A stretch of DNA of 64,000 bases from CAZXYS01 sp964645005 (GCA_964645005.1 CAZXYS010000012.1:41293-105292); one strand, 5' to 3'; numbered from the stretch's first letter, positions 1 through 9,351 are shown. Notes: generated from the sequence alone by a model not told the origin. Program-made: numbers and translations.

Positions 1-162
1 CGAATGATCTTGTTCTTCCTCTTCATCTTTGAAAGGAGAGATAGCCGCCGGTACGAAAATACATTTATCAAGCACCAATTGTTCCGCAAAGTGCTCTGCT
101 AAAATCAGGTGAGCTATGTGCACCGGATTGAATGTCCCGCCAAATATACCTATTCTGCTCAT
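1..162 (-). CDS. nadD: nicotinate-nucleotide adenylyltransferase, N-terminal part
   Basis: The gene runs off the left edge, so only the first 54 codons are visible. The translation begins MSRIGIFGGTFNPVHIAHL. It contains the GGTFNPVHxxHL nucleotide-binding signature of the NadD/CoaD nucleotidyltransferase family, with the conserved HxxH (residues 15-18). NadD transfers AMP from ATP to nicotinate mononucleotide in NAD synthesis. The FGGTFNP wording fits NadD better than CoaD (usually PGSFDP). The start is the ATG at 160-162. It is transcribed away from recN, so 163-379 is a divergent promoter region. Confidence 0.9.
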   Translation of the reverse strand, partial: MSRIGIFGGTFNPVHIAHLILAEHFAEQLVLDKCIFVPAAISPFKDEEEEQDHS

Positions 163-290
163 GTTTTTTCTCTATTAATTTCAAAAATTCTAAACAGAAA
201 ATAAGAAATTTATTTGATTATTAATAGAAAAATAGCACCGTTTTACGATTAATGGAACAAAAAATCAGAATTAACTTCTTAAACTATTTT

Positions 291-321
291 TTTGAGCCTA
301 TCCGTTTTGAAATTATATTTG
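291..321 (+). promoter_or_regulatory. Bacteroidota-type promoter of recN
   Basis: A TTTG at 291-294 is followed after 19 bases by TATATTTG at 314-321. This fits the Bacteroidota primary sigma-factor consensus (-33 TTTG, -7 TAnnTTTG). Transcription would start near 328, about 50 bases before the recN ATG. The same arrangement precedes secG, which makes a chance match less likely. Confidence 0.6.
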
Positions 322-379
322 TAAGTTAATTTTGAATTAATTAGTAAATTGAACAACAATTTTAAGCTAATCCCAATTA

Positions 380-2104
380 ATGCTTAAATCGCTTTACATA
401 AAGAATTTTACTCTGATCGAATCACTCGAGCTTGAATTCGACATGGGACTTAACATAATTACCGGTGAAACAGGTGCAGGAAAATCGATAATTATTGATG
501 CACTGATGTTGTCGCTTGGAGAGCGCGGCTCGTCCGATTACGTCCGTCAGGGAGAAAAAAAAGCTGTCGTAGAAGGTATCTTTGAATTCAACGAGAATCC
601 CCCGGTTTTTTCAATCCTTGAAAAACACGATTATGACCACGAAAGCAATGAGATAATAATCAGAAGAGAGATAAATGCCAAAGGAACATCCCGCTGCTTT
701 ATCAATGATTCACCAGTTCAGGTCAGCCTCTTGAAAAATATCGGTGACCTTCTTGTTGATTTCCACGGACAACACGATCATCAGCTCCTGCTCAAGAAAG
801 AAACCCACTCTGAAATACTTGATTCCGTTGGGGATTATGATGAATTGATCAAAACCTACAACAAACAATATGAAGAAATTAAAGATCTTAAGAAAAAATT
901 AAAAGATACCCGGCGCCGTGGCAGAGAAATGAGAGAAAAAGAAGATCTGCTCAGAATGCAGCTCTCTGAGATCGATAACGTCAATCCTGAACCCGGTGAA
1001 GATGACAAACTTGAATCAGAGCTGAAGATCCTCGAAAATGCGGAATTCCTTGTTTCGACGACTCATGAGATATATTCCGAACTTTACGAAGGAGATAATC
1101 CTGTTCATGATAAGCTTACACAGGCAGGCAAACTTATTGACAAATTGACTGAAATCGACGACAGTTTCGACGAATACAAGAAAGAGATAGAATCCTCCTT
1201 GATAAGCGCCGATGAAGTGGCTAAATTCGTTAAAGATTATGCATCAAACGTGGAGTTTGATCCCCAAAAAATTGAAGAAAAGCGTGAACGGCAGCGCGAC
1301 CTAAGAAATTTATCAAAAAAATACGGCACTATTGATAATATCCTTAAAAAGCGCGAACAAATAATTAACGATCTAAACCTGATAGATAATTTTGAAGATG
1401 AGATAGAAAATCTCGTAAAAGAGATTGATCAGAAGCAGATATCACTCGGCAGCACAGCATTTGAACTATCCGATAAAAGACAAAAAACTGCTGAAAATTT
1501 CAACCGGACTATAGAAAATGTATTGAAAGAATTAGGAATTCAGAATGCTCTTTTCAAAGTTAAATTCGATAATGAAAAATTTAAAAAGGAAGAAATCGAT
1601 AATAATTCCGGTGAAATCTATGCTTTAAATGAAAATACGGCATTCACCGCTTTCGAAAATGGCATTGATATTATTGAATTTTTAATATCTACAAATAGAG
1701 GAGAAACACCTAAACCACTTGTGTCAGTAGCTTCCGGCGGTGAGATCTCACGCGTAATGCTTGGCATAAAAAGCATTTTGGCTGAATCCGAAACACTGCC
1801 AATGCTCGTGTTCGACGAAATTGATATTGGAATAAGCGGTAGAATAGCGCAAAAAGTCGGCATAACAATGCGCAAACTAGCACAAAAACACCAGATCATA
1901 GCTATAACCCACCTGCCTCAGATAGCTGCACTTGGTGATCTAAACATTTCCGTCAGCAAATACGAGGATGACTCAAAAACAATTATTACTGCTGAAAATC
2001 TGGATCAAGACAGTAAACTTGTGGAAATTGCCAAACTTCTCGGAGGCAGCGAAGTTACGGAAGCCACAATGAAAATAGCCAGAGAACTCGCTGACACACC
2101 TTAA
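380..2104 (+). CDS. recN: DNA repair protein RecN
   Basis: An SMC-like ATPase that acts in the cytoplasm in recombinational repair of double-strand breaks. The N-terminal Walker A GETGAGKS lies at residues 29-36. A central coiled-coil region (roughly 150-380) is rich in Lys/Glu. The C-terminal half carries the ABC signature (ASGGEISR, near 450) and a Walker B ending in DEID (near 478), followed by an ITHLPQ switch segment. The length of 574 aa is normal for RecN (about 550-570). It starts at ATG with no clear Shine-Dalgarno sequence, as is common in Bacteroidota. It is monocistronic or co-transcribed with the next gene, 120 bases downstream. Confidence 0.95.
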   Translation: MLKSLYIKNFTLIESLELEFDMGLNIITGETGAGKSIIIDALMLSLGERGSSDYVRQGEKKAVVEGIFEFNENPPVFSILEKHDYDHESNEIIIRREINAKGTSRCFINDSPVQVSLLKNIGDLLVDFHGQHDHQLLLKKETHSEILDSVGDYDELIKTYNKQYEEIKDLKKKLKDTRRRGREMREKEDLLRMQLSEIDNVNPEPGEDDKLESELKILENAEFLVSTTHEIYSELYEGDNPVHDKLTQAGKLIDKLTEIDDSFDEYKKEIESSLISADEVAKFVKDYASNVEFDPQKIEEKRERQRDLRNLSKKYGTIDNILKKREQIINDLNLIDNFEDEIENLVKEIDQKQISLGSTAFELSDKRQKTAENFNRTIENVLKELGIQNALFKVKFDNEKFKKEEIDNNSGEIYALNENTAFTAFENGIDIIEFLISTNRGETPKPLVSVASGGEISRVMLGIKSILAESETLPMLVFDEIDIGISGRIAQKVGITMRKLAQKHQIIAITHLPQIAALGDLNISVSKYEDDSKTIITAENLDQDSKLVEIAKLLGGSEVTEATMKIARELADTP

Positions 2105-2130
2105 TTTTCAAAAAAAATTCGGGAAGTTTC

Positions 2131-2161
2131 ATTATTTAGTTTTAAGTAAAACTAAAATAAT
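2131..2161 (+). terminator. AT-rich hairpin downstream of recN
   Basis: ATTATTTAGTTTT (2131-2143) pairs with AAAACTAAAATAAT (2148-2161) round a 4-base loop, with one bulge. No proper T-run follows, so a terminator role is only a possibility. Confidence 0.3.
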
Positions 2162-2224
2162 ATTAAATTAAATAATGCGTTTTAACATTTATAATTTTAT
2201 TTAGGAAAAACAGCGGATATTAAC

Positions 2225-2815
2225 TTGGAAGTCTCTGATAAGGAAGCACTTATAAAAGCTTTAGAGAACAAAGTAACTCCATTTGCATTGAATAACATTA
2301 TCAGCGCCTATGAGATGGCTTATAATGCTCATGCCAATCAGAAAATGAAAGACGGCTCCTCTGTTTTTGAGCATTTGTCGGGTGTTTGCAAAATTATCAC
2401 TCTTGAACTCGAGATAACTGATCCCGAGCTAATTGTATCTTCCCTGTTGAAATCTATCTATCAAGCTAATGATGAAATAAGTCCGGACATTGTAGAATAT
2501 AATTTCGGAGCTTATGTCAGTCTACTGACTTATCATCTCAATGAAAATACACACCCGCCTGAGAAAGATCCATGGGAACTAGATTTCGGTGAACAGAGCA
2601 AAATCCAATCACCCGGGGTCGATTTCATTATCATACGGCTTGCCGAACTTCTCGAGAAATTCAGAACTATGGACTTCAATCCAATATATAATCCTATCGA
2701 ACTGATAATGGACACAAGTAAAAAATACCTGGGAATAGAAACCCAGGCAAAAAATCCACACGTCGACTATTTAATAAAAGAAATTAAAAAAGAGAGAAAT
2801 AAAATCCTCGATTAA
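2225..2815 (+). CDS. degenerate HD-domain (RelA/SpoT-like) protein of unknown function
   Basis: This 196-aa protein resembles the N-terminal hydrolase domain of RelA/SpoT between about residues 20 and 90. It has the helix with AHANQK (H36) and an EH pair at 49-50. The alarmone-hydrolase HD pair, normally in LLHDVVED, reads LLKSIYQAND (74-83), so the catalytic His-Asp is Lys-Ser. There is no synthetase domain. I infer a catalytically dead HD fold, perhaps a binding or regulatory protein. The only in-frame start is a TTG at 2225, with no convincing ribosome site, so the start is uncertain. Its stop codon overlaps the stop of the convergent Wzz-like gene. Confidence 0.6.
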   Translation: MEVSDKEALIKALENKVTPFALNNIISAYEMAYNAHANQKMKDGSSVFEHLSGVCKIITLELEITDPELIVSSLLKSIYQANDEISPDIVEYNFGAYVSLLTYHLNENTHPPEKDPWELDFGEQSKIQSPGVDFIIIRLAELLEKFRTMDFNPIYNPIELIMDTSKKYLGIETQAKNPHVDYLIKEIKKERNKILD

Positions 2816-4002
2816 TTCTCTTTATTAACCAGCATCTCCCCTTTTAAGTAAGCCCTGCCGATTACTATAGAAATAGATATTATTCCCGAAATAATAAGAC
2901 CCAGTAGTATCATAAATTTCCTGCTTGGTGATGCTTTTGAAGTTGGTACAATAGCTTCGTCCAATACATTCACTGCCGGCAAATCCCTTTCTTCCTGAAT
3001 TTCTTCCTGGTGTTTCTGTGTTTCCAAATACAGGATCACTTTTCCCAGAATTTTTTGCCGACGCATCAAATCTTCATATTTACGGATTAATTCCGGCGCT
3101 TTGCCAAGAGGAATTGAAAACTGATCCTCCTTTATCAAGCCGCCTGTTTGAATTTTCTCATACTGCTTCTCCAGTAAATCCACAGTCCTTTGATATGCCC
3201 TGACCTGCGGAGAATTATCACTAAATTCCTGCTTAGCCACTGTCAGCTCTATCAGCGCTTTATTCAACTCAGCCCCTACGGCAGCAGCCTGATTTATGAT
3301 CGCAAGAGTTTGTTCGTCAAGTGCGAGGACCTTGTTTTCAGCCCTGAACTTTTCCAGTTCTGCTTCTACAGAATCAAGCTGTTCATTATATTTTACCATC
3401 TTTCTGCTGATAAACTCTTTGGTTTTTCTTGCATTTGTCAGGTTTTTCTCCCTTAAAAAATAATCCAATCCGTCTACGGCATAGTTTGCTAATTGAGCAC
3501 TTAGCACAGCCGCCGAATCTTTTTCTCTTTCATTAGGAAAATACGAAGTTTTATAGGATGAAGTCACGGAGATCAAGCCGCTTCGCTCAATTTCCACTTT
3601 AAGCATATTTTGTATAATGTAGGCTGTCTCTGCTTTGGAAAGTTTCTCGAAGTTCTCCATCTCTTTAAAATTCATTTTATCTGCTATATATTCGCCAACC
3701 GTTCTGCTTCTTAATATTTCTGCAAAAACGGTCACCTGATTGCTTTGTCCGATATTCCCCAGAACAATCCCGCCACTGCTCATATTTTGCAGGAACGAAC
3801 TTAAACCACCTGTCCTGTTTTCATTTTGTGGAGGCAGTAATTTGGTCTTCGACTCATAAGTCTGAGGCATAATCAATGAGTAGATGACAATTAAAATGAG
3901 CAATCCGAAAGTTAAGGATATTACAAATTTCCGGTTCTTTTTCAAAAGAGCAATAACATTCAGATATGTCTGTTTATTAGTGTTATTATTATTTTCACTC
4001 AT
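2812..4002 (-). CDS. Wzz/GNVR-type polysaccharide chain-length determinant protein
   Basis: This is an inner-membrane polysaccharide co-polymerase without a kinase domain. There is a TM segment at about 27-48 just after a short hydrophilic N-terminus. A periplasmic region with long Lys/Glu-rich helices follows (about 175-320). A second TM segment (about 365-385) comes directly after the proline-containing PTSKASPSRK motif. This two-TM topology and the PxxP-type motif before TM2 are characteristic of the family. The length of 396 aa is normal. It lies 18 bases downstream of the outer-membrane export protein gene on the same strand, so the two form an export operon. No glycosyltransferase or Wzx/Wzy gene is adjacent. 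Confidence 0.88.
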   Translation of the reverse strand: MSENNNNTNKQTYLNVIALLKKNRKFVISLTFGLLILIVIYSLIMPQTYESKTKLLPPQNENRTGGLSSFLQNMSSGGIVLGNIGQSNQVTVFAEILRSRTVGEYIADKMNFKEMENFEKLSKAETAYIIQNMLKVEIERSGLISVTSSYKTSYFPNEREKDSAAVLSAQLANYAVDGLDYFLREKNLTNARKTKEFISRKMVKYNEQLDSVEAELEKFRAENKVLALDEQTLAIINQAAAVGAELNKALIELTVAKQEFSDNSPQVRAYQRTVDLLEKQYEKIQTGGLIKEDQFSIPLGKAPELIRKYEDLMRRQKILGKVILYLETQKHQEEIQEERDLPAVNVLDEAIVPTSKASPSRKFMILLGLIISGIISISIVIGRAYLKGEMLVNKEN

Positions 4003-4020
4003 AGCTGATCGATTGATTAA

Positions 4021-5655
4021 TTAAAATTTCAAAGTAGTTAAAATAGCAAGTATTGTTAATATTTGTGTTGTAGCTGTTATGATCATAGTTATGACCTCAA
4101 CCATATCTGTATCCTCTTCAGGCGGAACCAGGATATTATCTCCGGGCTCAAGTTCATAATTCCCTGATTCGGCATCATATTTTTCACCCTTAGGTTTAAC
4201 AACAAGGATAGAATTTTCATCTGCACGATACCCGAATCCACCGGCTAAATTAATGTAATCGGCATAATTATATTCCGGATTGTAAACAACTAACCCGGGT
4301 TTGTTTACTCTTCCCTGAACATTTATAAAATTCTTTTTCTCAGGAACAAATACAGAATCCTTATGTTGAAGTATGACATTATCCGGATGCTCGGGATTAT
4401 CCAGAACATTTCTGAAATCAATAGACATAAGCCCTTTTTGCTCATTCTTCCTTGCCTGAAAATAGATCTTTTCATCTTTGGTCATTTCAGATCTTGAAAT
4501 ATTATAAAGTCTGTTCATCTCAGGGTCTTCCTTATCCCAGACGCTTGTCCTGATAAACTTGGCACCTTCCAGAGAAGCAAATTTCGTAAAGCCGCCGGCA
4601 CGATTAATTAAATCACTTAAGCGCTCTTCCTCTTTCTCAATAGCATAATATCCCGGCAGCTTCACTTCCCCCTCGATAACTATTCTTTCGCTTTCTTCGA
4701 ATGTTTGATTCTTTCTGACAAAAACCTGATCACCGGCTTTTAATGGTATATCATTTTTAAGATTGGTTTTATCAGGATAATTATCTCTCCATGAGCTCAA
4801 ATCAACAATCCAGGTCTTTATTCCTTTGTCAGTCTTTCTGGATATTTCCACCGAATCTAACATAGCTGTTTCCAGAAAACCTAATCCAAACTGGAATAAA
4901 TGGGATAAAGAATCTCCTCTTTTATATTCAAATACGTCCGATTTTGCTACTTCCCCATATATACCGATATTTACATCTTCACCTGAAGGGGGCACTATTA
5001 TATGATCACCACCAAGAACTACCGGATTATCATCGGGGTCATTAGTTCTAAAATAACCGATAAGATCTACCCCAATAGGTTCTTGATTCTCGCGCAACAG
5101 GATGATATTTCTCAAAGAAGCTTCCTGCTTAAGTCCACCGGCTTTTTCTATCACTTCAGAGGCTCTGTCCGCAGCAGTAGCGGCAACAATAGACGGTTTT
5201 CTAACAGCCCCGCTAACTGTTACTTTAAATTGCCTGATTTCTGTCAGGGCAACATTCACTTCCTTAACGTTGAAAACCTCTTTAACCTTATTAACTGCAA
5301 GTTTTTCCACTTCTGTTAATGTTTTCCCTTTTACATCTATCATACCAACGTAGGGTATAATCAGCTTACCTGCAGGTGATATTTTAATCTTATACATTTT
5401 GGGATCTGCTGAAACAATAGAAACTGTAAACTGATCATTTGGACCACAGATATACGAATCCGGATCAATTTCCTTCTCAAGTAAGCCTACCGTCTCTTTA
5501 AGCACTTCTTTTGATGTTTCCAGAGCAAGAGTATCGATCTTGCCCTTTTGTGCCGAGCGCAGATAGTCATATTCCTGAGCAGATAATACTTTGCTTGACA
5601 ATAATGATACTATTAATATTAAAAGCCACAAGGACTTTTTCAAGATACAATTCAT
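4021..5655 (-). CDS. polysaccharide export outer-membrane protein (Wza-like, SLBB repeats)
   Basis: Signal peptide: basic start, hydrophobic core LWLLILIVSLLSS, cleavage near residue 26. The polysaccharide export (Poly_export) domain covers about 65-145. Several SLBB-type domains follow, each with the pattern GEVKLPGYY / GRVNKPGLV / GAVRKPSIV followed by an AGG turn (about 150, 325 and 440). The C-terminus is a hydrophobic helix (about 520-540), which in Wza-type proteins forms the outer-membrane alpha-barrel. The 544-aa length reflects extra SLBB repeats. It forms an operon with the downstream Wzz-like gene. No lipobox Cys is seen at the signal cleavage site, unlike Escherichia coli Wza. Confidence 0.88.
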   Translation of the reverse strand: MNCILKKSLWLLILIVSLLSSKVLSAQEYDYLRSAQKGKIDTLALETSKEVLKETVGLLEKEIDPDSYICGPNDQFTVSIVSADPKMYKIKISPAGKLIIPYVGMIDVKGKTLTEVEKLAVNKVKEVFNVKEVNVALTEIRQFKVTVSGAVRKPSIVAATAADRASEVIEKAGGLKQEASLRNIILLRENQEPIGVDLIGYFRTNDPDDNPVVLGGDHIIVPPSGEDVNIGIYGEVAKSDVFEYKRGDSLSHLFQFGLGFLETAMLDSVEISRKTDKGIKTWIVDLSSWRDNYPDKTNLKNDIPLKAGDQVFVRKNQTFEESERIVIEGEVKLPGYYAIEKEEERLSDLINRAGGFTKFASLEGAKFIRTSVWDKEDPEMNRLYNISRSEMTKDEKIYFQARKNEQKGLMSIDFRNVLDNPEHPDNVILQHKDSVFVPEKKNFINVQGRVNKPGLVVYNPEYNYADYINLAGGFGYRADENSILVVKPKGEKYDAESGNYELEPGDNILVPPEEDTDMVEVITMIITATTQILTILAILTTLKF

Positions 5656-5790
5656 ATATACCTCTGTTGCGATATCAAATTATTCATTCTACATAGAATG
5701 CAAAAATACTAAAAATATGCAATTAACTTAAAATTGAATTTTAAAACAAACATAATAAAAAGAATTTATGTAATTTAAGTTTACGTTATT

Positions 5791-5813
5791 TAATCCAAAT
5801 CTTGCATTAGAAC
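5791..5813 (+). repeat. partial copy of the TTGCATTAGAA dispersed element
   Basis: TAATCCAAATCTTGCATTAG and the following bases match the left ends of the elements at 23486 (plus) and 26453 (minus). Only the left end is present here. It lies in the 453-bp gap 5656-6108, which otherwise holds the two repeats listed next. Confidence 0.5.
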
Positions 5814-5832
5814 ATAGACAATCCCTTATTTC

Positions 5833-5933
5833 CCCTCATCCCCAGCCCTTCTCTCGTCGGGAGAAGGGAGTAAGAATTTCTTATTACACTGAAAGTCCCA
5901 TCTCCACTTGGGAGAAGGGATTTAGGGATGAGG
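5833..5933. repeat. large imperfect palindrome (CCTCATCCC / GGGATGAGG)
   Basis: CCTCATCCCCAGCCCTTCTC at 5833-5852 is mirrored by GAGAAGGGATTTAGGGATGAGG at about 5912-5933. A second internal GGGAGAAGGG lies at 5859-5868. The unit would fold into a long stem. It is intergenic, between two minus-strand genes, and no coding potential is evident. Confidence 0.7.
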
Positions 5934-5982
5934 AAATTCTTCTAATGTATTTTCCGGGTTTAAGATTATAAATTTCTTGAAA

Positions 5983-6010
5983 TGTCATTGCGAGCGCAGC
6001 GAAACAATCC
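5983..6010 (+). repeat. GTCATTGCGAGCGCAGCGAA-type repeat motif
   Basis: TGTCATTGCGAGCGCAGCGA is followed by AACAATCC. It shares the GTCAT-nn-GAGCG-(C/G)AG-CGAA pattern with intergenic motifs at 27776 (minus), 27822, 48553 and 59821. It lies just downstream of the PepSY-type gene. Confidence 0.6.
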
Positions 6011-6108
6011 AGCCCTTCGACCGCCTCGCAGCTATGCTCCTTGCGGGAACACATTCCCTGCCTGTTTATCATTTACTTGTATTTTGTACTGCATCAATTG
6101 GAATTAAT

Positions 6109-7716
6109 TCAAACTTCCACTTCATGCTTTTCTGCTTCAGTTTTGTGAGCTGGTTCAAATTCTTTCTTTGAAATCTGTTTTTTATTTCTTCTCATTTTAC
6201 GTTTTCTGATGACTTTTAAATAAACCCAATCGTAAATACCTGTCAATACCAGCGTTACAAATAACAGAGCCCCCAATGGAACCAATAGTATATAAAAATC
6301 ACCAAGTATTCCCTGGAAAAATCTGCCATTATGTATCTCGAAAAGGTAATTCCACAGGGGCATACGAAAGTCCTGTGACATCTCTGCAGGCATGGCAAAT
6401 CTTTTGTCGTCATTTCTATCTCCCAATGATATCAAACCTTTATAATGGGTATTTAAATACTCTTCCCCACCCGGCGTTTTGAAATAACCGGTTACCATAT
6501 TCTCCCCCGGTCTTATCGACTTAATCTTACCAGCTCTGTTTCCTGTCATAGCATCCTTAATCTCGCCGGTTCCATTCTCAACACTGAATAACCCCAGAAA
6601 TGAACCTATCAATAGATTCCCATCTTCATTCCGTCGAAAAACAGTTGCGCCCATAGGAAATATAGGTGCCGGAGGCTGTGATTCGACAAAGGACTCTGAT
6701 AGATTTGCCGGAGCGCTCCAAAATCCATCAGTTGCATCTACATAGATCATATCTTTCTGACTGTCATACATTGCATTTCTGATCTTTTTATGCCAGGGAC
6801 TCGCATGTTTCAATCCGGGATAATATTTTGCCGGTATTTCCCCGCCTACGAGTATGGCAAGCATTGGCGGACGCATAAACAAACCTGTGCCCCCTATAAG
6901 CAGAAAAATAACTGCAAACCAGATACTAAGCTTAAGATGATACTTTGTAAATACTTTGAACATCTTCTTCGATTTTTTTGTTCTGTTAGTCCTTTTCTTC
7001 TTTGGGAAATACCACATGTAAAAAGCAGAAACACTCAGAAATATGATCAATATTCCCGAGGCATCGTACAGAAGCTTACCAGGCAATCCCCATGCCTTGC
7101 CGCCGTGCAATTCAAAGAAAAGATCAATAAGCGTGATGCTCTTTTCCGGTTCATCTCTTTTTGTTTTCAGCTTTTCTAAAGAATATTCTCCCTCTACATT
7201 TTTCAACTCGTAAATGGCATTTTCCGAGAAAGCAAGGGTAAGTGAATCAACTCTTAGAGTTTTTACAAATTTTTCTTTTTCTGAGCCATTTACTCTCCTC
7301 CATTCATCTCCACTGTTGACAAATAATCCTCCGTAAGTTGATGCAAATAAGGCATTATCATCCTCACTTATAAACAGATCATCAGTTTTCATATAATATC
7401 CGGGGTCAGGGAAATCGCCGGACATGAATTTCGAAAATGTATACCCGCCGTCACTTGTCTTCCATACCCCTCGTTTACCGGCTGCATAGGCTGTATTCGT
7501 ATCTTCCTTCGAAAATGTCATATCCGCCAGAGAACTCCTGTTCCAGTTTTCGATATGATAATGTTTCGGAACAAAAGATCTGGGTATTGAGATTTTACCG
7601 ATCAACTCCGGATGATTCAGGAAAATACCGCTAAAGCTCATCCAGATCAAAAATAAGATCAGCACAAGTCCGATGTACTTATGGATATTTTTCGATATTT
7701 TATACAACCATTTCAT
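6109..7716 (-). CDS. PepSY-associated TM (iron-reductase-like) membrane protein with an inserted extracytoplasmic domain
   Basis: The protein has 535 aa and about four TM segments (near 14-36, 218-238, 258-280 and 470-495). Histidines near the membrane helices (KNIHKYIG, FFELHGG, KYHLKL, FEIHNG) match the pattern of the PepSY_TM family. Some members of that family bind haem or act in iron-siderophore reduction. Between TM1 and TM2, and again between TM3 and TM4, lie long soluble regions. They contain beta-propeller-like phrases such as GVWKTSDGGYTF and GGLFVNSGDEW. Substrate is unknown and no TonB receptor gene is adjacent. Family call fairly sure; haem binding is inference. Confidence 0.75.
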   Translation of the reverse strand: MKWLYKISKNIHKYIGLVLILFLIWMSFSGIFLNHPELIGKISIPRSFVPKHYHIENWNRSSLADMTFSKEDTNTAYAAGKRGVWKTSDGGYTFSKFMSGDFPDPGYYMKTDDLFISEDDNALFASTYGGLFVNSGDEWRRVNGSEKEKFVKTLRVDSLTLAFSENAIYELKNVEGEYSLEKLKTKRDEPEKSITLIDLFFELHGGKAWGLPGKLLYDASGILIIFLSVSAFYMWYFPKKKRTNRTKKSKKMFKVFTKYHLKLSIWFAVIFLLIGGTGLFMRPPMLAILVGGEIPAKYYPGLKHASPWHKKIRNAMYDSQKDMIYVDATDGFWSAPANLSESFVESQPPAPIFPMGATVFRRNEDGNLLIGSFLGLFSVENGTGEIKDAMTGNRAGKIKSIRPGENMVTGYFKTPGGEEYLNTHYKGLISLGDRNDDKRFAMPAEMSQDFRMPLWNYLFEIHNGRFFQGILGDFYILLVPLGALLFVTLVLTGIYDWVYLKVIRKRKMRRNKKQISKKEFEPAHKTEAEKHEVEV

Positions 7717-7846
7717 ATCATGCCTAACGTTTATAATCAGACTATATTATCTGGTTATAAAATACATAAAATATTTAGGTAAAAAATTATATCTGCTTTT
7801 CTGTAATTGAAGTGATTTAAACGGTGCTAATATGTTTAATGTCAGT

Positions 7847-9238
7847 TTATTGTTTTCTTTTTAATAATTTACCAATAAGGTTCGATCCCGGCAGATTGAA
7901 AGACTCGTTACTTACCCTGATAGTCAGTATCAATCCCATAATGCCTATAAGTATGTTGCCTATCCACATGCTAAGTGTTGGTGACATAAAACCGCGGTCG
8001 GCAAGTTTCTCACCACCGATAAGACATGCCCAGTAGAAAATATAAAAACCAAGAGTAATAGCAGCGCTGATACCGAAATTCCCGCCGCGAGTCATTATCC
8101 CGAGCGGACATCCGACAAAAATAAACACCAGACATGCAAACGGTATGGCATATTTTTTCTGGATTTCAACCTGGTATTGGCGTGCCTTCTGCTGATACTC
8201 GCTTTCCTGGAAAATGTCAGATTGTATGGTCGATTTCAGAAAAGTCAGCCGTTTTTGTGCTTCATTCAATTGCCTGACTGTTGGATAATCGGATTCTTCC
8301 TTTTCTTCAAACTTATTATCAGCGACAGTGATTTCTTTGTCAGAGCTTTCTAAAATCCCAGTCAAATGATCATAATGTTTTTTTATCTCATCATTGATCC
8401 TATCAGAAGCTTTATTTGCTTTAAACAGTGCCTCATTGCGGATTTCTTCCATATCTTCAATACTAAGTTCTCTGTCTCCGCGGGAGATAACATTTTCAGC
8501 GGTGCGCTCGAATGAGAATCCTCTTGCATCCATTGCAATTTGATGCCTGCTGAAATTAACTTCTCGATAATTATTCAAATTGAAAGGCTGCATCTGATGT
8601 ATTTCGCCATTGTAAAGAGTAAGTATTAATTTTGTAAAGTCAGGAGTAAACTTTGCGATGCCTGTATCAGCAGAGACTATATTCAGATAATTGGCTTTTC
8701 TGTGGTCGTAAATCGTAACTCCCTTAAGCAATCCGGTTAACGAATCAACTTTTCTTGATAAAATGGTATAGCCCTCGAGATCTGAGGAGAATCTACCGGA
8801 TTCAAGTTCGAAAGTCGGCTTTTTCCTTTTTATATCACTCATGAGAACCTTCGCTCGGTGATTGGCTTCGGGCAGAATGATGTTGTTAAATTCAAAAAGT
8901 CCGTAAGTAAGCATAAATCCAATTATAACAACGGACAGCATCATTCTCAACAGACTGCCGCCGCTGGATTTGATAATTGTGACCTCGTGAGCAGACGACA
9001 TGCTGCCAAAAGCCATCAATGTCGAAAAAAGTACACCGATCGGCACTGCAAGAACAACCATCCAGGCAAGATTCAAACCTATCAACTGTAATATAATCCA
9101 ATAACTTAATCCTTTTCCTACAAGATCATCAATGTATTTGATCACGAACTGCATCAAAAACAGGAACACAACCACCGCAAACCCGAACACAAACGGTCCG
9201 ATATGTGTACGCAAAATATATCTGTCAATCAATCCCAT
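7847..9238 (-). CDS. LptF/LptG family LPS-export permease
   Basis: YjgP/YjgQ-family inner-membrane permease of the lipopolysaccharide transport system. The N-terminus MGLIDRYILRTHIGPF is typical. Three TM segments lie at about 10-35, 55-80 and 95-120. A large periplasmic beta-jellyroll region follows, here extended with a charged Lys/Glu-rich stretch (about 265-320). Three C-terminal TM segments come between about 365 and 445. The length of 463 aa exceeds E. coli LptG (about 360), because of the charged insertion. Only one permease gene is in the window, so whether it is LptF or LptG cannot be said. It is divergent from secG. Confidence 0.88.
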   Translation of the reverse strand: MGLIDRYILRTHIGPFVFGFAVVVFLFLMQFVIKYIDDLVGKGLSYWIILQLIGLNLAWMVVLAVPIGVLFSTLMAFGSMSSAHEVTIIKSSGGSLLRMMLSVVIIGFMLTYGLFEFNNIILPEANHRAKVLMSDIKRKKPTFELESGRFSSDLEGYTILSRKVDSLTGLLKGVTIYDHRKANYLNIVSADTGIAKFTPDFTKLILTLYNGEIHQMQPFNLNNYREVNFSRHQIAMDARGFSFERTAENVISRGDRELSIEDMEEIRNEALFKANKASDRINDEIKKHYDHLTGILESSDKEITVADNKFEEKEESDYPTVRQLNEAQKRLTFLKSTIQSDIFQESEYQQKARQYQVEIQKKYAIPFACLVFIFVGCPLGIMTRGGNFGISAAITLGFYIFYWACLIGGEKLADRGFMSPTLSMWIGNILIGIMGLILTIRVSNESFNLPGSNLIGKLLKRKQ

Positions 9239-9319
9239 AGTTATTCGTTAACACTTTTAGAATACAATGAAATAATAATTATTCGACGTTCAAATTATAA
9301 GTCTAATATACACATTTTA

Positions 9320-9351
9320 TTTGGCAAAATAAATTATCTTAAATATATTTG
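9320..9351 (+). promoter_or_regulatory. Bacteroidota-type promoter of secG
   Basis: TTTG at 9320-9323 and TATATTTG at 9344-9351 are separated by 20 bases. The secG ATG follows 41 bases later. This is the clearest match in the window to the -33/-7 consensus of Bacteroidota housekeeping promoters. Confidence 0.65.

Noticed and set aside
5884..6072. Minus-strand open frame in the gap before the PepSY-type gene
   Set aside because: It consists of the GTCATTGCGAGCG repeat and half of the CCTCATCCC palindrome.
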